Source: Porticoccaceae bacterium
GTDB taxonomy: Bacteria; Pseudomonadota; Gammaproteobacteria; Pseudomonadales; Porticoccaceae
Length of the DNA stretch: 32,526 nucleotides
Assembly: GCA_018664075.1 (NCBI GenBank)
Contig: JABJOY010000033.1
Span: 1 to 32,526, forward strand
Reading direction: 5' to 3'
Below, piece by piece: positions 1-7,466 of the stretch. Each line of letters begins with the position of its first letter. Position 1 is the stretch's first letter. The notes beneath the pieces are model-generated. The model made no database searches. It had not been told where the DNA came from and worked only from the letters and a program-made list of their open reading frames with translations. Both the position numbers and the translations under genes were made by a program.

Positions 1-7
1 CGACAAA

Positions 8-84
8 TGGTCGGGGATGAGGGATTTGAACCCCCGACATCCTGCTCCCAAAGCAGGCGCGCTACCAGACTGCGCTAATCCCCG
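8..84 (-). tRNA. tRNA-Pro (anticodon UGG)
   Basis: On the minus strand this 77-nt stretch folds as a tRNA. The acceptor stem pairs CGGGGAT with ATCCCCG, the D arm contains AGTCTGGTAG, the T arm contains GGTTCAAATCC, and the 3' CCA is encoded (TGG at 8-10 on the plus strand). The anticodon stem CCTGC/GCAGG encloses the loop TTTGGGA, giving anticodon TGG, which reads proline CCA and related codons by wobble. A strong promoter lies immediately upstream (120-148). Identity is clear from the sequence. Confidence 0.97.
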
Positions 85-113
85 AATGTGTCTCCATGCG
101 GTCTCTTTCGAGA

Positions 114-148
114 GCGCGCATAATACTGACAGAGCCGGTTTGCGTCAA
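114..148 (-). promoter_or_regulatory. Promoter of tRNA-Pro with GC-rich discriminator
   Basis: Read on the minus strand, TTGACG (143-148) and TATTAT (120-125) are separated by exactly 17 bases and are followed by GCGCGC (114-119). This is a near-consensus sigma70 promoter with the GC-rich discriminator typical of stable-RNA promoters under stringent (ppGpp/DksA) control. Transcription would start near position 112, about 28 bases upstream of the mature tRNA 5' end. Confidence 0.8.
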
Positions 149-218
149 TGCGAATTCACCACATCTGGCAATTTTAATAGGGATAATAAATACTAATATC
201 AAGAAACTCCGTATATCA

Positions 219-243
219 ACTCAGTGACTCAGGGTAAACTCAG
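219..243. repeat. Three ACTCAG direct repeats upstream of the molybdenum hydroxylase operon
   Basis: ACTCAG occurs at 219-224, 227-232 and 238-243, spaced 8 and 11 bases apart, 34-58 bases upstream of the first gene. A regulator site is possible, but the repeat is short and the spacing uneven. The rest of the 85-276 gap holds the tRNA promoter and an AT-rich stretch with no other feature I can support. Confidence 0.3.
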
Positions 244-276
244 TCAAATAATAGTAAAAAGCAGTCAGAGGCGGGC

Positions 277-795
277 ATGATCGAATTTATTCTCAATGGA
301 AAATTGGTTCAAACTGATGATGAGCCAGATACTCCATTGCTCTGGGTTATCAGAGATACCTTTAAATTAACCGGTTCAAAATTTGGTTGCGGCATAGCCC
401 AGTGCGGTGCCTGTACCATGCACATCGACGGCGGTGCCCAGCAAACCTGTATTTTGCCCATTGCCGCTGTGGCCGGCAAAACAGTGACGACAATTGAAGG
501 TCTTGGCACCCCGGATCGTCTGCATCCGCTGCAGCAGGCCTGGGTCGAACAGGGCGTGCCCCAATGCGGCTACTGTCAATCCGGACAGATTATGAGCGCG
601 GCCTCGCTGCTGACAGATAACCCCAACCCCAACGAAGCCCAGTTAGAAGCAGCTATGGAGCGCAATATCTGCCGCTGTGGCTGCTATCCAAGAATCAAGC
701 AGGCCATATTGTCGGTTGCGGAGCAGACCCAGTCCGGCGCCGTGCAAATGGCCATACCAGTTGCCCCTGAAACTCCCGAAGGGATTCAATCATGA
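277..795 (+). CDS. (2Fe-2S)-binding small subunit of a molybdenum hydroxylase, isoquinoline 1-oxidoreductase alpha-like
   Basis: A 172-residue protein of the xanthine oxidase family small subunits, which pass electrons from the molybdenum site through two [2Fe-2S] clusters. The N-terminal plant-ferredoxin cluster is held by Cys38, Cys43, Cys46 and Cys58. The C-terminal helical cluster uses Cys97, Cys100, Cys132 and Cys134 (CGYC and CRC motifs). Length and architecture match IorA, not the larger FAD-containing XdhA. There is no signal peptide, so export would have to ride on the Tat signal of the large subunit. The start is preceded by GAGGCGGG. The stop overlaps the next start as ATGA, indicating translational coupling. 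The substrate cannot be told from sequence: N-heterocycles or aldehydes are both possible for this family. Confidence 0.9.
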   Translation: MIEFILNGKLVQTDDEPDTPLLWVIRDTFKLTGSKFGCGIAQCGACTMHIDGGAQQTCILPIAAVAGKTVTTIEGLGTPDRLHPLQQAWVEQGVPQCGYCQSGQIMSAASLLTDNPNPNEAQLEAAMERNICRCGCYPRIKQAILSVAEQTQSGAVQMAIPVAPETPEGIQS

Positions 796-2984
796 GTGCA
801 ATCAAACTGAGCAGACGCGGGTTTCTCAAGGCTACAGGCCTGGTTGGTGGTGGCCTGCTAATCGGTTACATAGCAACTCCTGGTGGCGCCTCACCAGCAG
901 TTATACCTGGTGATGGGGCCATAGCGCCCAATGCCTTTATTCAGATAACCCAGGATAACCAGATTATCTTTTACAGTCCCAGAGACGAAATGGGCCAGGG
1001 TATCAATATGGGGCTGGCAACCCTGATTGCTGAAGAACTCGATGTGCCAGTGGACAAAATACAGGTGGAATTTGCCTCGGTTCATGATGATTACCGACAC
1101 CCGGAATACTGGGTTCAGGGGACAGGTGGCAGTTCATCCATGCGGGTGCATTATTTACCTCTGCGACAGGTGGCTGCAGATACCAGAGCGTTACTCTTAA
1201 ACGCTGCTGCACTGGACCTTGAAGTAGCACCTGAATCACTGAGTACGCAAGATGGCTATATTCTCAGCAATGGAAAGCGCTACAGATACAGTGACTTTAT
1301 CGCTACAGCTCAAACCTTGGAGCTGCCTGCAGAGACAGCATTAAAAGCCAAGGCCGAGTTTAAATATATTGGCAAAGAGATGGCCCGTAACGATGCCCTT
1401 GCCAAAGCTACTGGCACAGCTATTTTTGGGATGGATATAACTGTACCAGATATGCATTACGCCATTGTTAGCCGCAGCCCCGTCGCTGGAGGAACAGTCA
1501 ATATTCTTGATGATCGCGCCGCCAGGGCAATGTCTGGCGTCACTGATATTGTGCAGATTGATACAGGTGTGGCAGTTGTAGCCACCTCGTTCTGGAAAGC
1601 CAGAAAGGCCGTTGCTGCATTGGATATTGTATGGGACCAGCCAGATTTGGCTAACTTCAGTAATAGCGATATTCGCGCTGATTATCAGACTGCAATAGAG
1701 AGCGATAGAGGTACCAGTGAAACCGAAGGCAGCATTGCAGACGGTTTAAGCAAAGCTTCCATGCAGGTGCAGCGCGATTACTGGGCGCCTTACTTAGCCC
1801 ATACCCCCATGGAGCCTGTTAACGCGGTCGTTAAAATTAGCGACGGCAAGGCTGAACTTTGGGCCGGAACCCAGGCTCCAGGTGTGGCCAGAGGGCTAGT
1901 AGCTCGCCATTCGGGACTATCGGTAGAGGACATAACAGTCAACAGTCTGTTCTCTGGCGGTGGCTTTGGTCGTCGAGCTCAGCTGAGTCATATTACCGAA
2001 GCCACTCAAATTGCAGTGGCGACAAACAAGACCATCAAGCTGGTATGGACGCGGGAAAATGATCTGCAAAATGGTTGGTTTCGCCAAGCATCTATTATGC
2101 AGTTGCGCGCCGGAATAGATACTGAGGGCAAGGTTACCGCCTGGGATGCAACCCGTGCCGGGGGCGACCTGTCGCCACATACGCTGGCAGGTATTTTGCC
2201 CGGGGAGCTGCCCCGCACTCCGAAACCGGTAAACGACCTGATATTGAGCGCGACAGAGAGCCTCTACGATGGTTGGTTGATTGACAGTGGTGGGGTTGAG
2301 GGGTTGGTCAGTGATTATGATTTTCCCAATAAAAAACTGCGCCATATTTCAGTCAATCATGGCCTGCCGTTAGCAGCCTGGCGTGCAGTGGGGCATTCTT
2401 TTACCGCCTTTGCCAAAGAGACGTTGATGGATGAACTTGCGGAAATGGCAGGACTCAATGGCTTCGAATTTCGCCGACGCAACTTGCAAAACAATCCGCG
2501 ACTGCTGGGCGCTCTGGAAGCTGTTGAGCAGGGGCTTGAGCAATGGGAGATCCCTGCAGGTCACCATATAGGCATTTCCACCCATGGTTCTTTTCAGTCC
2601 TTTGTAGCTCAGGCAGCAGAGGTATCAATTGAAGGAAATAAAATACGAGTGCATCGAGTGCTATGCGCTATTGATTGCGGAGCGGTCATTAACCCGGATA
2701 TTGTTCGCGCCCAGATCGAAGGGGGCATTATGTTTGGCCTCACCGCAGCGCTATACGGAAATATAGAAATTGAAAATGGCGCAGTAGTGCAAAGCAACTT
2801 CCACGATTATAAAATGCTGCGCATCAGCGAAGCGCCAGAAGTGGAGGTTTTGATTGTTGAGACTGAGCAAGCGCCCAGTGGAGTAGGTGAGCCGGGGCTG
2901 CCACCTATAGCGCCAGCTGTTGCTAATGCCGTCTATCAGGCGACTGGTCAGCGTCTATACTCAATGCCTCTAACATTGGCTTAG
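792..2984 (+). CDS. Molybdopterin-binding large subunit of a molybdenum hydroxylase, IorB-like, Tat-exported
   Basis: A 730-residue catalytic subunit of the xanthine dehydrogenase family. The N-terminus has a twin-arginine signal (SRRGFLK at residues 7-13) followed by a glycine-rich hydrophobic segment, so the folded complex is probably periplasmic. Motifs include [17 protein letters not shown] and, near the C-terminus, VGEPG with Glu700 at the position of the family's catalytic glutamate. The domain order (molybdopterin domain split around the aldehyde-oxidase-like hammerhead) fits IorB-type periplasmic hydroxylases. It is coupled to the small subunit by a 4-base overlap. Relatives usually donate electrons to a cytochrome c. 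No cytochrome and no XdhC/MoeA-type maturation gene lies in the window, so the acceptor and cofactor chaperone must be elsewhere. Confidence 0.88.
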   Translation: MSAIKLSRRGFLKATGLVGGGLLIGYIATPGGASPAVIPGDGAIAPNAFIQITQDNQIIFYSPRDEMGQGINMGLATLIAEELDVPVDKIQVEFASVHDDYRHPEYWVQGTGGSSSMRVHYLPLRQVAADTRALLLNAAALDLEVAPESLSTQDGYILSNGKRYRYSDFIATAQTLELPAETALKAKAEFKYIGKEMARNDALAKATGTAIFGMDITVPDMHYAIVSRSPVAGGTVNILDDRAARAMSGVTDIVQIDTGVAVVATSFWKARKAVAALDIVWDQPDLANFSNSDIRADYQTAIESDRGTSETEGSIADGLSKASMQVQRDYWAPYLAHTPMEPVNAVVKISDGKAELWAGTQAPGVARGLVARHSGLSVEDITVNSLFSGGGFGRRAQLSHITEATQIAVATNKTIKLVWTRENDLQNGWFRQASIMQLRAGIDTEGKVTAWDATRAGGDLSPHTLAGILPGELPRTPKPVNDLILSATESLYDGWLIDSGGVEGLVSDYDFPNKKLRHISVNHGLPLAAWRAVGHSFTAFAKETLMDELAEMAGLNGFEFRRRNLQNNPRLLGALEAVEQGLEQWEIPAGHHIGISTHGSFQSFVAQAAEVSIEGNKIRVHRVLCAIDCGAVINPDIVRAQIEGGIMFGLTAALYGNIEIENGAVVQSNFHDYKMLRISEAPEVEVLIVETEQAPSGVGEPGLPPIAPAVANAVYQATGQRLYSMPLTLA

Positions 2985-2994
2985 GTAACAGGGT

Positions 2995-3645
2995 ATGGAC
3001 TTAAATCGAGGGGGCCGCCAGTGCCCGCTCTGCCATGGACATTTTGTCGCTGACTACCACATCGATCAAAACAGAAGCTACCTTCACTGTTCTACCTGCT
3101 CTCTGGTGTTTGTGCCCAGTGATCAGCAGCTTGATCCAGCGGATGAAAAAGCCGTCTACGACCTGCATCAAAATGCTGCGGATGATAGCTGCTACCGCAA
3201 ATTCCTCAGTCGTTTGACAGCGCCTATGGGCGAGCGTGTAAAGCCGCGGAGTCATGGCCTGGACTTCGGTTGTGGCCCGGGGCCAACTTTATCGGTGATG
3301 ATGGAACAGCAGGGCCACCAGATGGCCCTCTATGATATCTACTATGCTGATTACCCTGATGTCTTAGAACAACCATACGACTTTATTACCAGCACTGAGG
3401 TGGTTGAACATCTGGCTAACCCCAGAGAGGAACTGGACGGGCTCTGGGCCTTGATTCGCCCTGGTGGTTATCTTGGTTTAATGACCAAGCTGGTTGTAGA
3501 CCAGCACAGCTTTGCCAGCTGGCACTATAAAAATGACCCCACCCATATCAGCTTTTTCTCAGTAGCCACTTTTAATTATCTGGCGGAATTATGGGAGGCC
3601 AATATTGAATTTATTGGTGCTGATGTGATTATTTTGCGCAAATAG
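2995..3645 (+). CDS. Class I SAM-dependent methyltransferase with N-terminal zinc ribbon
   Basis: A 216-residue protein. Residues 10-35 contain two CXXC pairs (Cys10/Cys13 and Cys32/Cys35), a likely structural zinc ribbon. A Rossmann methyltransferase domain follows, with the SAM-binding motif I around residues 88-96 (GLDFGCGPG), a YDIYY segment where the acidic end of strand beta-2 is expected, and a STEVVEH motif typical of Methyltransf_23-like proteins. It starts 10 bases after the large hydroxylase subunit, so it is probably co-transcribed. The substrate is unknown. Zinc-ribbon methyltransferases of this type act on small molecules, sugars or RNA. Its 3' end overlaps the convergent decarboxylase gene by 17 bases. 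Confidence 0.8.
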   Translation: MDLNRGGRQCPLCHGHFVADYHIDQNRSYLHCSTCSLVFVPSDQQLDPADEKAVYDLHQNAADDSCYRKFLSRLTAPMGERVKPRSHGLDFGCGPGPTLSVMMEQQGHQMALYDIYYADYPDVLEQPYDFITSTEVVEHLANPREELDGLWALIRPGGYLGLMTKLVVDQHSFASWHYKNDPTHISFFSVATFNYLAELWEANIEFIGADVIILRK

Positions 3646-5032
3646 CATCCCGGGCTTGAACAAAGGTCAGAGCGGAACGACTGATATCCTGCTCGCTGGT
3701 AACCCAGGAGCAAACACTGATACGAATCACTTTTTTGCCCTGCCAAACCGAACTGCCCACCCAGCATTCTCCCGACGCCTGAATATATTCCAGAATCTGC
3801 TGGGTAATCTCGTCCTCAGGGCTAGGCGACACAATCACCTGATTAAACACCACATCATTAAGAATATCGAAGCCCGCAGCCCTAAGCTCGTCGGCAAATT
3901 GCACTGCGCGCTGATGCAGGCCAAAGACCAGCTCATCGACACCGCTTCTACCCAGATACTTAAGCGCCGCCCATAGTTCCACAGCTCGGGCACGTCGAGA
4001 CATTTCCGGGGTGTACATCATGCCATCCCGCTTCTCGCCATAGCTTGAGGTGAGATAGTCACCAGAGGCTTGCAGAGCAGTAATCAGAGCCTCTTTATCT
4101 CGACACAGCAGAATCCCGCTGTCATAGGGTGTATTTAATGTTTTATGGCCATCCACAGACCAGGAATGAGCTTTATCCATACCCTGGGTCAGATATTTAA
4201 GCCGCTGCGTGCCACCAGCCCAGAGGCCAAAAGCGCCATCAATATGCACCCAGGCGCCAGCTTTGTTAGCGTTATCACAGATCTCGCCAAAGGGATCAAA
4301 GGCCCCGGAATTTACATTGCCTGCCTGCAGAATAACTATGCAGCTATCATCCAGAGTCGGCATAAATGTGGGGTCAATACGCCCCTGGTCGTCGCCCTCG
4401 ACCCATTCAATATTGTCCAGACCAAACCCCAGCAGTGCGATGGCTTTAACCACAGCGCCATGGGTATGTCGGCCAGCAATAATACGAATCGATGGGGCAC
4501 CATTGTGACCCCGAGCATTAAAATCCCAACCCTGATTGGCATAGATACGCAGTCTGGCTGCAGCGAGCCCGCAGAAGATTGCCGAGGAGGTGCCACTGAC
4601 AAAACCAGCCACAGTGGTGTTCGGCAGACCCAGCAGTTGCTGCAGCCAACCCTCACAGATCTCCTCAAGTTTGGAGGTGATCGGAGACATGACCTGCAGT
4701 GCCGTATTTTGATCCCAAAAGTCCGTAAGCCATTTGGTGGCCAGAGTGACTGGAATAACCCCGCCATTAACAAAGCCAAAATAGCGGCCCCCGGTCTGGG
4801 CAACTGAGGCAGGGGAGCCGTACTGGTGCAGCTGTTGCAGTATACTGCTGGCATCGCCATTGGTGTTGGGCATATCTTCATCAAACAGGGCCAGATTTGC
4901 CAGTGCCTCTGGTTGCGGAAAAACACTGCGCTCCGCAGCCCCGTCAGCATAGTCAAAGGCATAACCCTGAGCCTGCTTAAAAATCGACTTGAGCTGCTGT
5001 TCAGCCCCCATGGTTTGGCGAAGGTCAGTCAT
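3629..5032 (-). CDS. PLP-dependent group II decarboxylase family protein
   Basis: A 467-residue fold-type I PLP enzyme of the aromatic-L-amino-acid/glutamate decarboxylase superfamily. The Schiff-base lysine is Lys297 in SVDGHKTLN. The cofactor aspartate is Asp265 in HIDGAFG, and a histidine that would stack on PLP lies at about residue 191 (HTHGAVVKA). The phosphate-binding SGTSS segment is at residues 146-150. Length is normal for the family and no key residue is missing. The substrate cannot be assigned: database entries of this type are often labelled aspartate aminotransferase family or pyridoxal-dependent decarboxylase. It is a lone leftward gene converging on the methyltransferase, with its start about 126 bases from the divergent fadB. 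Confidence 0.85.
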   Translation of the reverse strand: MTDLRQTMGAEQQLKSIFKQAQGYAFDYADGAAERSVFPQPEALANLALFDEDMPNTNGDASSILQQLHQYGSPASVAQTGGRYFGFVNGGVIPVTLATKWLTDFWDQNTALQVMSPITSKLEEICEGWLQQLLGLPNTTVAGFVSGTSSAIFCGLAAARLRIYANQGWDFNARGHNGAPSIRIIAGRHTHGAVVKAIALLGFGLDNIEWVEGDDQGRIDPTFMPTLDDSCIVILQAGNVNSGAFDPFGEICDNANKAGAWVHIDGAFGLWAGGTQRLKYLTQGMDKAHSWSVDGHKTLNTPYDSGILLCRDKEALITALQASGDYLTSSYGEKRDGMMYTPEMSRRARAVELWAALKYLGRSGVDELVFGLHQRAVQFADELRAAGFDILNDVVFNQVIVSPSPEDEITQQILEYIQASGECWVGSSVWQGKKVIRISVCSWVTSEQDISRSALTFVQARDAICAK

Positions 5033-5158
5033 TATTTAGAATCTCTATGCTGGTTATATACTGGAACATGGATCACCAGTCGCAGTAAATCATAGACTAA
5101 AGTTCTCGCAAAGTTAGAATACCCAAGAGTTCAAATATAACAGTCAATAGGAAGTCCT

Positions 5159-7315
5159 ATGTATAGCGGAAAAACTCTGAGCCTTAAGGCCATTGAAGAT
5201 GGTTTTGTTGAGATAAACTTCGACAACCAATCTGAGTCAGTTAATAAGTTTAACCAGGAGACTCTGGCTGAGCTGCAAAGTGCGGTGGAAATAATGGCCA
5301 GTGCTGCAGATATTCGCGGCTTGCTGCTGACCAGTGGCAAGCCGGTATTTGTAGTGGGCGCCGATATCACTGAGTTCACAGATATGTTCTCCGCTTCAAA
5401 ACAAGAGTTCCTAGACGGCGCCCAGCATGCCAACGATATTTTTTCCCGGATTGAAGATATGCCATTTCCCTCGGTTGCTGCCATTAATGGCTTTGCCCTG
5501 GGTGGTGGATTCGAAGTCTGCCTGGCCTGCGACAGCAGGGTAATAGCCGCAAATGCTGCGGTTGGTCTGCCGGAAACTGGCCTGGGTATTTTACCCGGCT
5601 GGGGTGGCACAGTGCGTCTGCCCCGTCTGGCTGGCTACTCGATTGCTGTGCAGTGGATCACTTCTGGCAGCCAGCAAAAACCCGAGGCAGCTCTGGCTGC
5701 AGGTGCAGTAGACAAAGTTGTGGCACCTGAGGCACTGCGTGAGGAGTCTCTTAAGCTGCTGGCAGAACTTGCCGATGGGAGCCGTGATTACAGCGCCCGC
5801 CGCAGCCAGAAACTTAGCCCGCTGACAGAGACCTCTGAAGCGCTTAGCGGTATGTCAGATAAGTTTCAGTCGATGATTCAGGGTTCTACTGGCAATCATT
5901 ATCCAGCACCTATAAAGGTGGTTGAGCTAATAACCAAGGCGGCGACTGCTGGTCGTGACGAAGCCATTGCTCTGGAGAACCTGGCCTTTTATGAGATTTC
6001 CCAAACTCCTCAGGCCCGCGCATTGGTTGGTCTATTCCTCAGTGATCAGTTTATTGCCAAACGAGCCAAGGGCTATGCCCTGGCCTTGGGCGAGAAATTG
6101 GCCCCTGTTGCCCATGCTGGTGTTATTGGCGCCGGTATTATGGGTGGAGGTATTGCCTACCAAAATGCGGTTAAGGGCTTCTCTGTAGTGATGAAGGATA
6201 TTGCCGAGCCAGCGCTGGACCTGGGTATCAATGAGGCTAACAAGCTGCTAGGCAAGTCAGTTAAGCGGGGCAAGCTGACTGAGGAGGCTGCAGCACAAAT
6301 CCTGGATAAAATAACACCTACTCTGGAAGATGAGGCTATTGCTGACTGCGATATGCTGGTTGAGGCAGTGGTGGAGCTTGAGTCAGTCAAAAAGCAGGTT
6401 TTACCTGCCATTGAATCTCAGGTTTCGGCCTCTGCAACTATTACATCAAACACCTCAACAATTAGCATTAACCGCCTGGCTGAGTCCCTAGAGCGCCCAG
6501 AAAACTTCTGCGGCATGCATTTCTTTAACCCGGTTCACGCCATGAAACTGGTGGAGATTATTCGCGGCGAAAAGACCTCAGATAAAACCATAGCGGCGGT
6601 ATGCAACTATGCTCTGGGTCTTGGTAAAAAGCCGATTGTGGTCAATGATTGTCCAGGCTTTTTGGTCAACCGCGTACTTTTTGCCATGACCTTTGGTCTG
6701 GAAATTCTACTTAAGGAAGGTGCTGACTTTCAGCAGGTCGATAAGGTAATGGAAGCCTGGGGCCTGCCTATGGGCCCGGCCTATCTAATGGATGTCATTG
6801 GCATTGATACCATTATCCATTGCTACAGCTCTATGATTGAAGGCCTGCCTGAGCGCTATATCAAAGGCGATAACTGGCCCACTGAGACTATCCATGGCGC
6901 TGGTCGTTTAGGACAGAAAAATGGTCTTGGCTACTATAAATATGAGTTAAATGAAAAAGGTAAGCCCGCCAAGCTGGTGGATGTAGAAGCAGTAGCTCTG
7001 CTTGAATCTATTGCCGGCCCAGCCCATCAGGTAGATGCCGCTGAAATTGTTGATCGTCTCTTGGTTTCCATGGCTATGGAGATGGTGCGCTGTCTGGAGG
7101 AGGGCATTGTGGCCTCTCCGGCCGAAGCCGATATGGCCCTGATCTATGGCGTTGGTTTCCCCGCCTTTAGAGGCGGGATCTGTCGCTGGATGGATGAAGA
7201 GGGACTGCAGTCGATAGTAGATCGAGGTGATAAATATGCACACCTAAGCGAGCTTTATCGGCCCACTGAGAAGCTACGTGAAATGGCTGCAAAAGGCGAA
7301 TCGCTCTTTTCCTAA
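5159..7315 (+). CDS. fadB: Fatty acid oxidation complex subunit alpha (enoyl-CoA hydratase/3-hydroxyacyl-CoA dehydrogenase)
   Basis: A 718-residue bifunctional beta-oxidation enzyme, close to the usual length of about 715-730. The N-terminal crotonase domain carries the catalytic glutamates Glu119 (GGGFEV) and Glu139 (GLPETGLG), at the same numbers as in E. coli FadB. The NAD-binding motif GVIGAGIMGGG starts at residue 321, and the dehydrogenase histidine is His454 in HFFNPV. The opening resembles pseudomonad FadB more than FadJ. AGGAAG sits just before the start. FadB normally works in an alpha2-beta2 complex with the thiolase FadA, encoded directly downstream. Here no thiolase follows, only a 151-base structured gap and a gene in the opposite direction. 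I see no clear FadR or PsrA site upstream. Confidence 0.95.
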   Translation: MYSGKTLSLKAIEDGFVEINFDNQSESVNKFNQETLAELQSAVEIMASAADIRGLLLTSGKPVFVVGADITEFTDMFSASKQEFLDGAQHANDIFSRIEDMPFPSVAAINGFALGGGFEVCLACDSRVIAANAAVGLPETGLGILPGWGGTVRLPRLAGYSIAVQWITSGSQQKPEAALAAGAVDKVVAPEALREESLKLLAELADGSRDYSARRSQKLSPLTETSEALSGMSDKFQSMIQGSTGNHYPAPIKVVELITKAATAGRDEAIALENLAFYEISQTPQARALVGLFLSDQFIAKRAKGYALALGEKLAPVAHAGVIGAGIMGGGIAYQNAVKGFSVVMKDIAEPALDLGINEANKLLGKSVKRGKLTEEAAAQILDKITPTLEDEAIADCDMLVEAVVELESVKKQVLPAIESQVSASATITSNTSTISINRLAESLERPENFCGMHFFNPVHAMKLVEIIRGEKTSDKTIAAVCNYALGLGKKPIVVNDCPGFLVNRVLFAMTFGLEILLKEGADFQQVDKVMEAWGLPMGPAYLMDVIGIDTIIHCYSSMIEGLPERYIKGDNWPTETIHGAGRLGQKNGLGYYKYELNEKGKPAKLVDVEAVALLESIAGPAHQVDAAEIVDRLLVSMAMEMVRCLEEGIVASPAEADMALIYGVGFPAFRGGICRWMDEEGLQSIVDRGDKYAHLSELYRPTEKLREMAAKGESLFS

Positions 7316-7342
7316 AATCTCACTAAATCTAGGCTGACCTGT

Positions 7343-7439
7343 GCAGTTAGGCTTCCAGAACGTGACCAGCAAGGATGCTGGCCCCAAGACAGGGATATAT
7401 TCGCGTTCTATCTTGGAGGCCTAACTGCGCGAGTTAGCC
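7343..7439. repeat. Nested and mutually exclusive inverted repeats in the gap after fadB
   Basis: A long imperfect stem pairs 7343-7362 (GCAGTTAGGC continuing to CCAGAACG) with 7404-7428 (CGTTCT continuing to GCCTAACTGC), with a 5-base bulge on the right arm. Inside it is a perfect 6-bp hairpin, CCAGCA-AGGA-TGCTGG (7366-7381). The right arm can instead pair with AGTTAG at 7432-7437 to form CTAACT-GCGCG-AGTTAG, so two folds compete. No run of T follows on either strand, so it is not a standard intrinsic terminator. It fills most of the gap between fadB and the convergent pyrDK and may act as a 3' end, an RNA element or a repeat unit. Confidence 0.6.
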
Positions 7440-7466
7440 GACAATCCAACGTAAATCTGACAGATG

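Noticed and set aside
1917-2345. 142-codon open frame on the minus strand
   Set aside because: It is antisense within the molybdenum hydroxylase large subunit and shows no protein family features.
4145-4807. 220-codon open frame on the plus strand
   Set aside because: It lies entirely antisense to the well-supported PLP decarboxylase, has no recognisable domain and no ribosome site; it is a shadow of that gene.
5033-5158. FadR or PsrA operator upstream of fadB
   Set aside because: No sequence close to either consensus was found by eye in the 126-base gap.
7346-7439. GTTAGGC and GCCTAAC words resembling integron attC core sites
   Set aside because: They run in the order GTTAGGC then GCCTAAC, the reverse of attC (RYYYAAC then GTTRRRY), and the only correctly ordered pair (7419-7439) is far too short. 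There is no integrase or cassette array.
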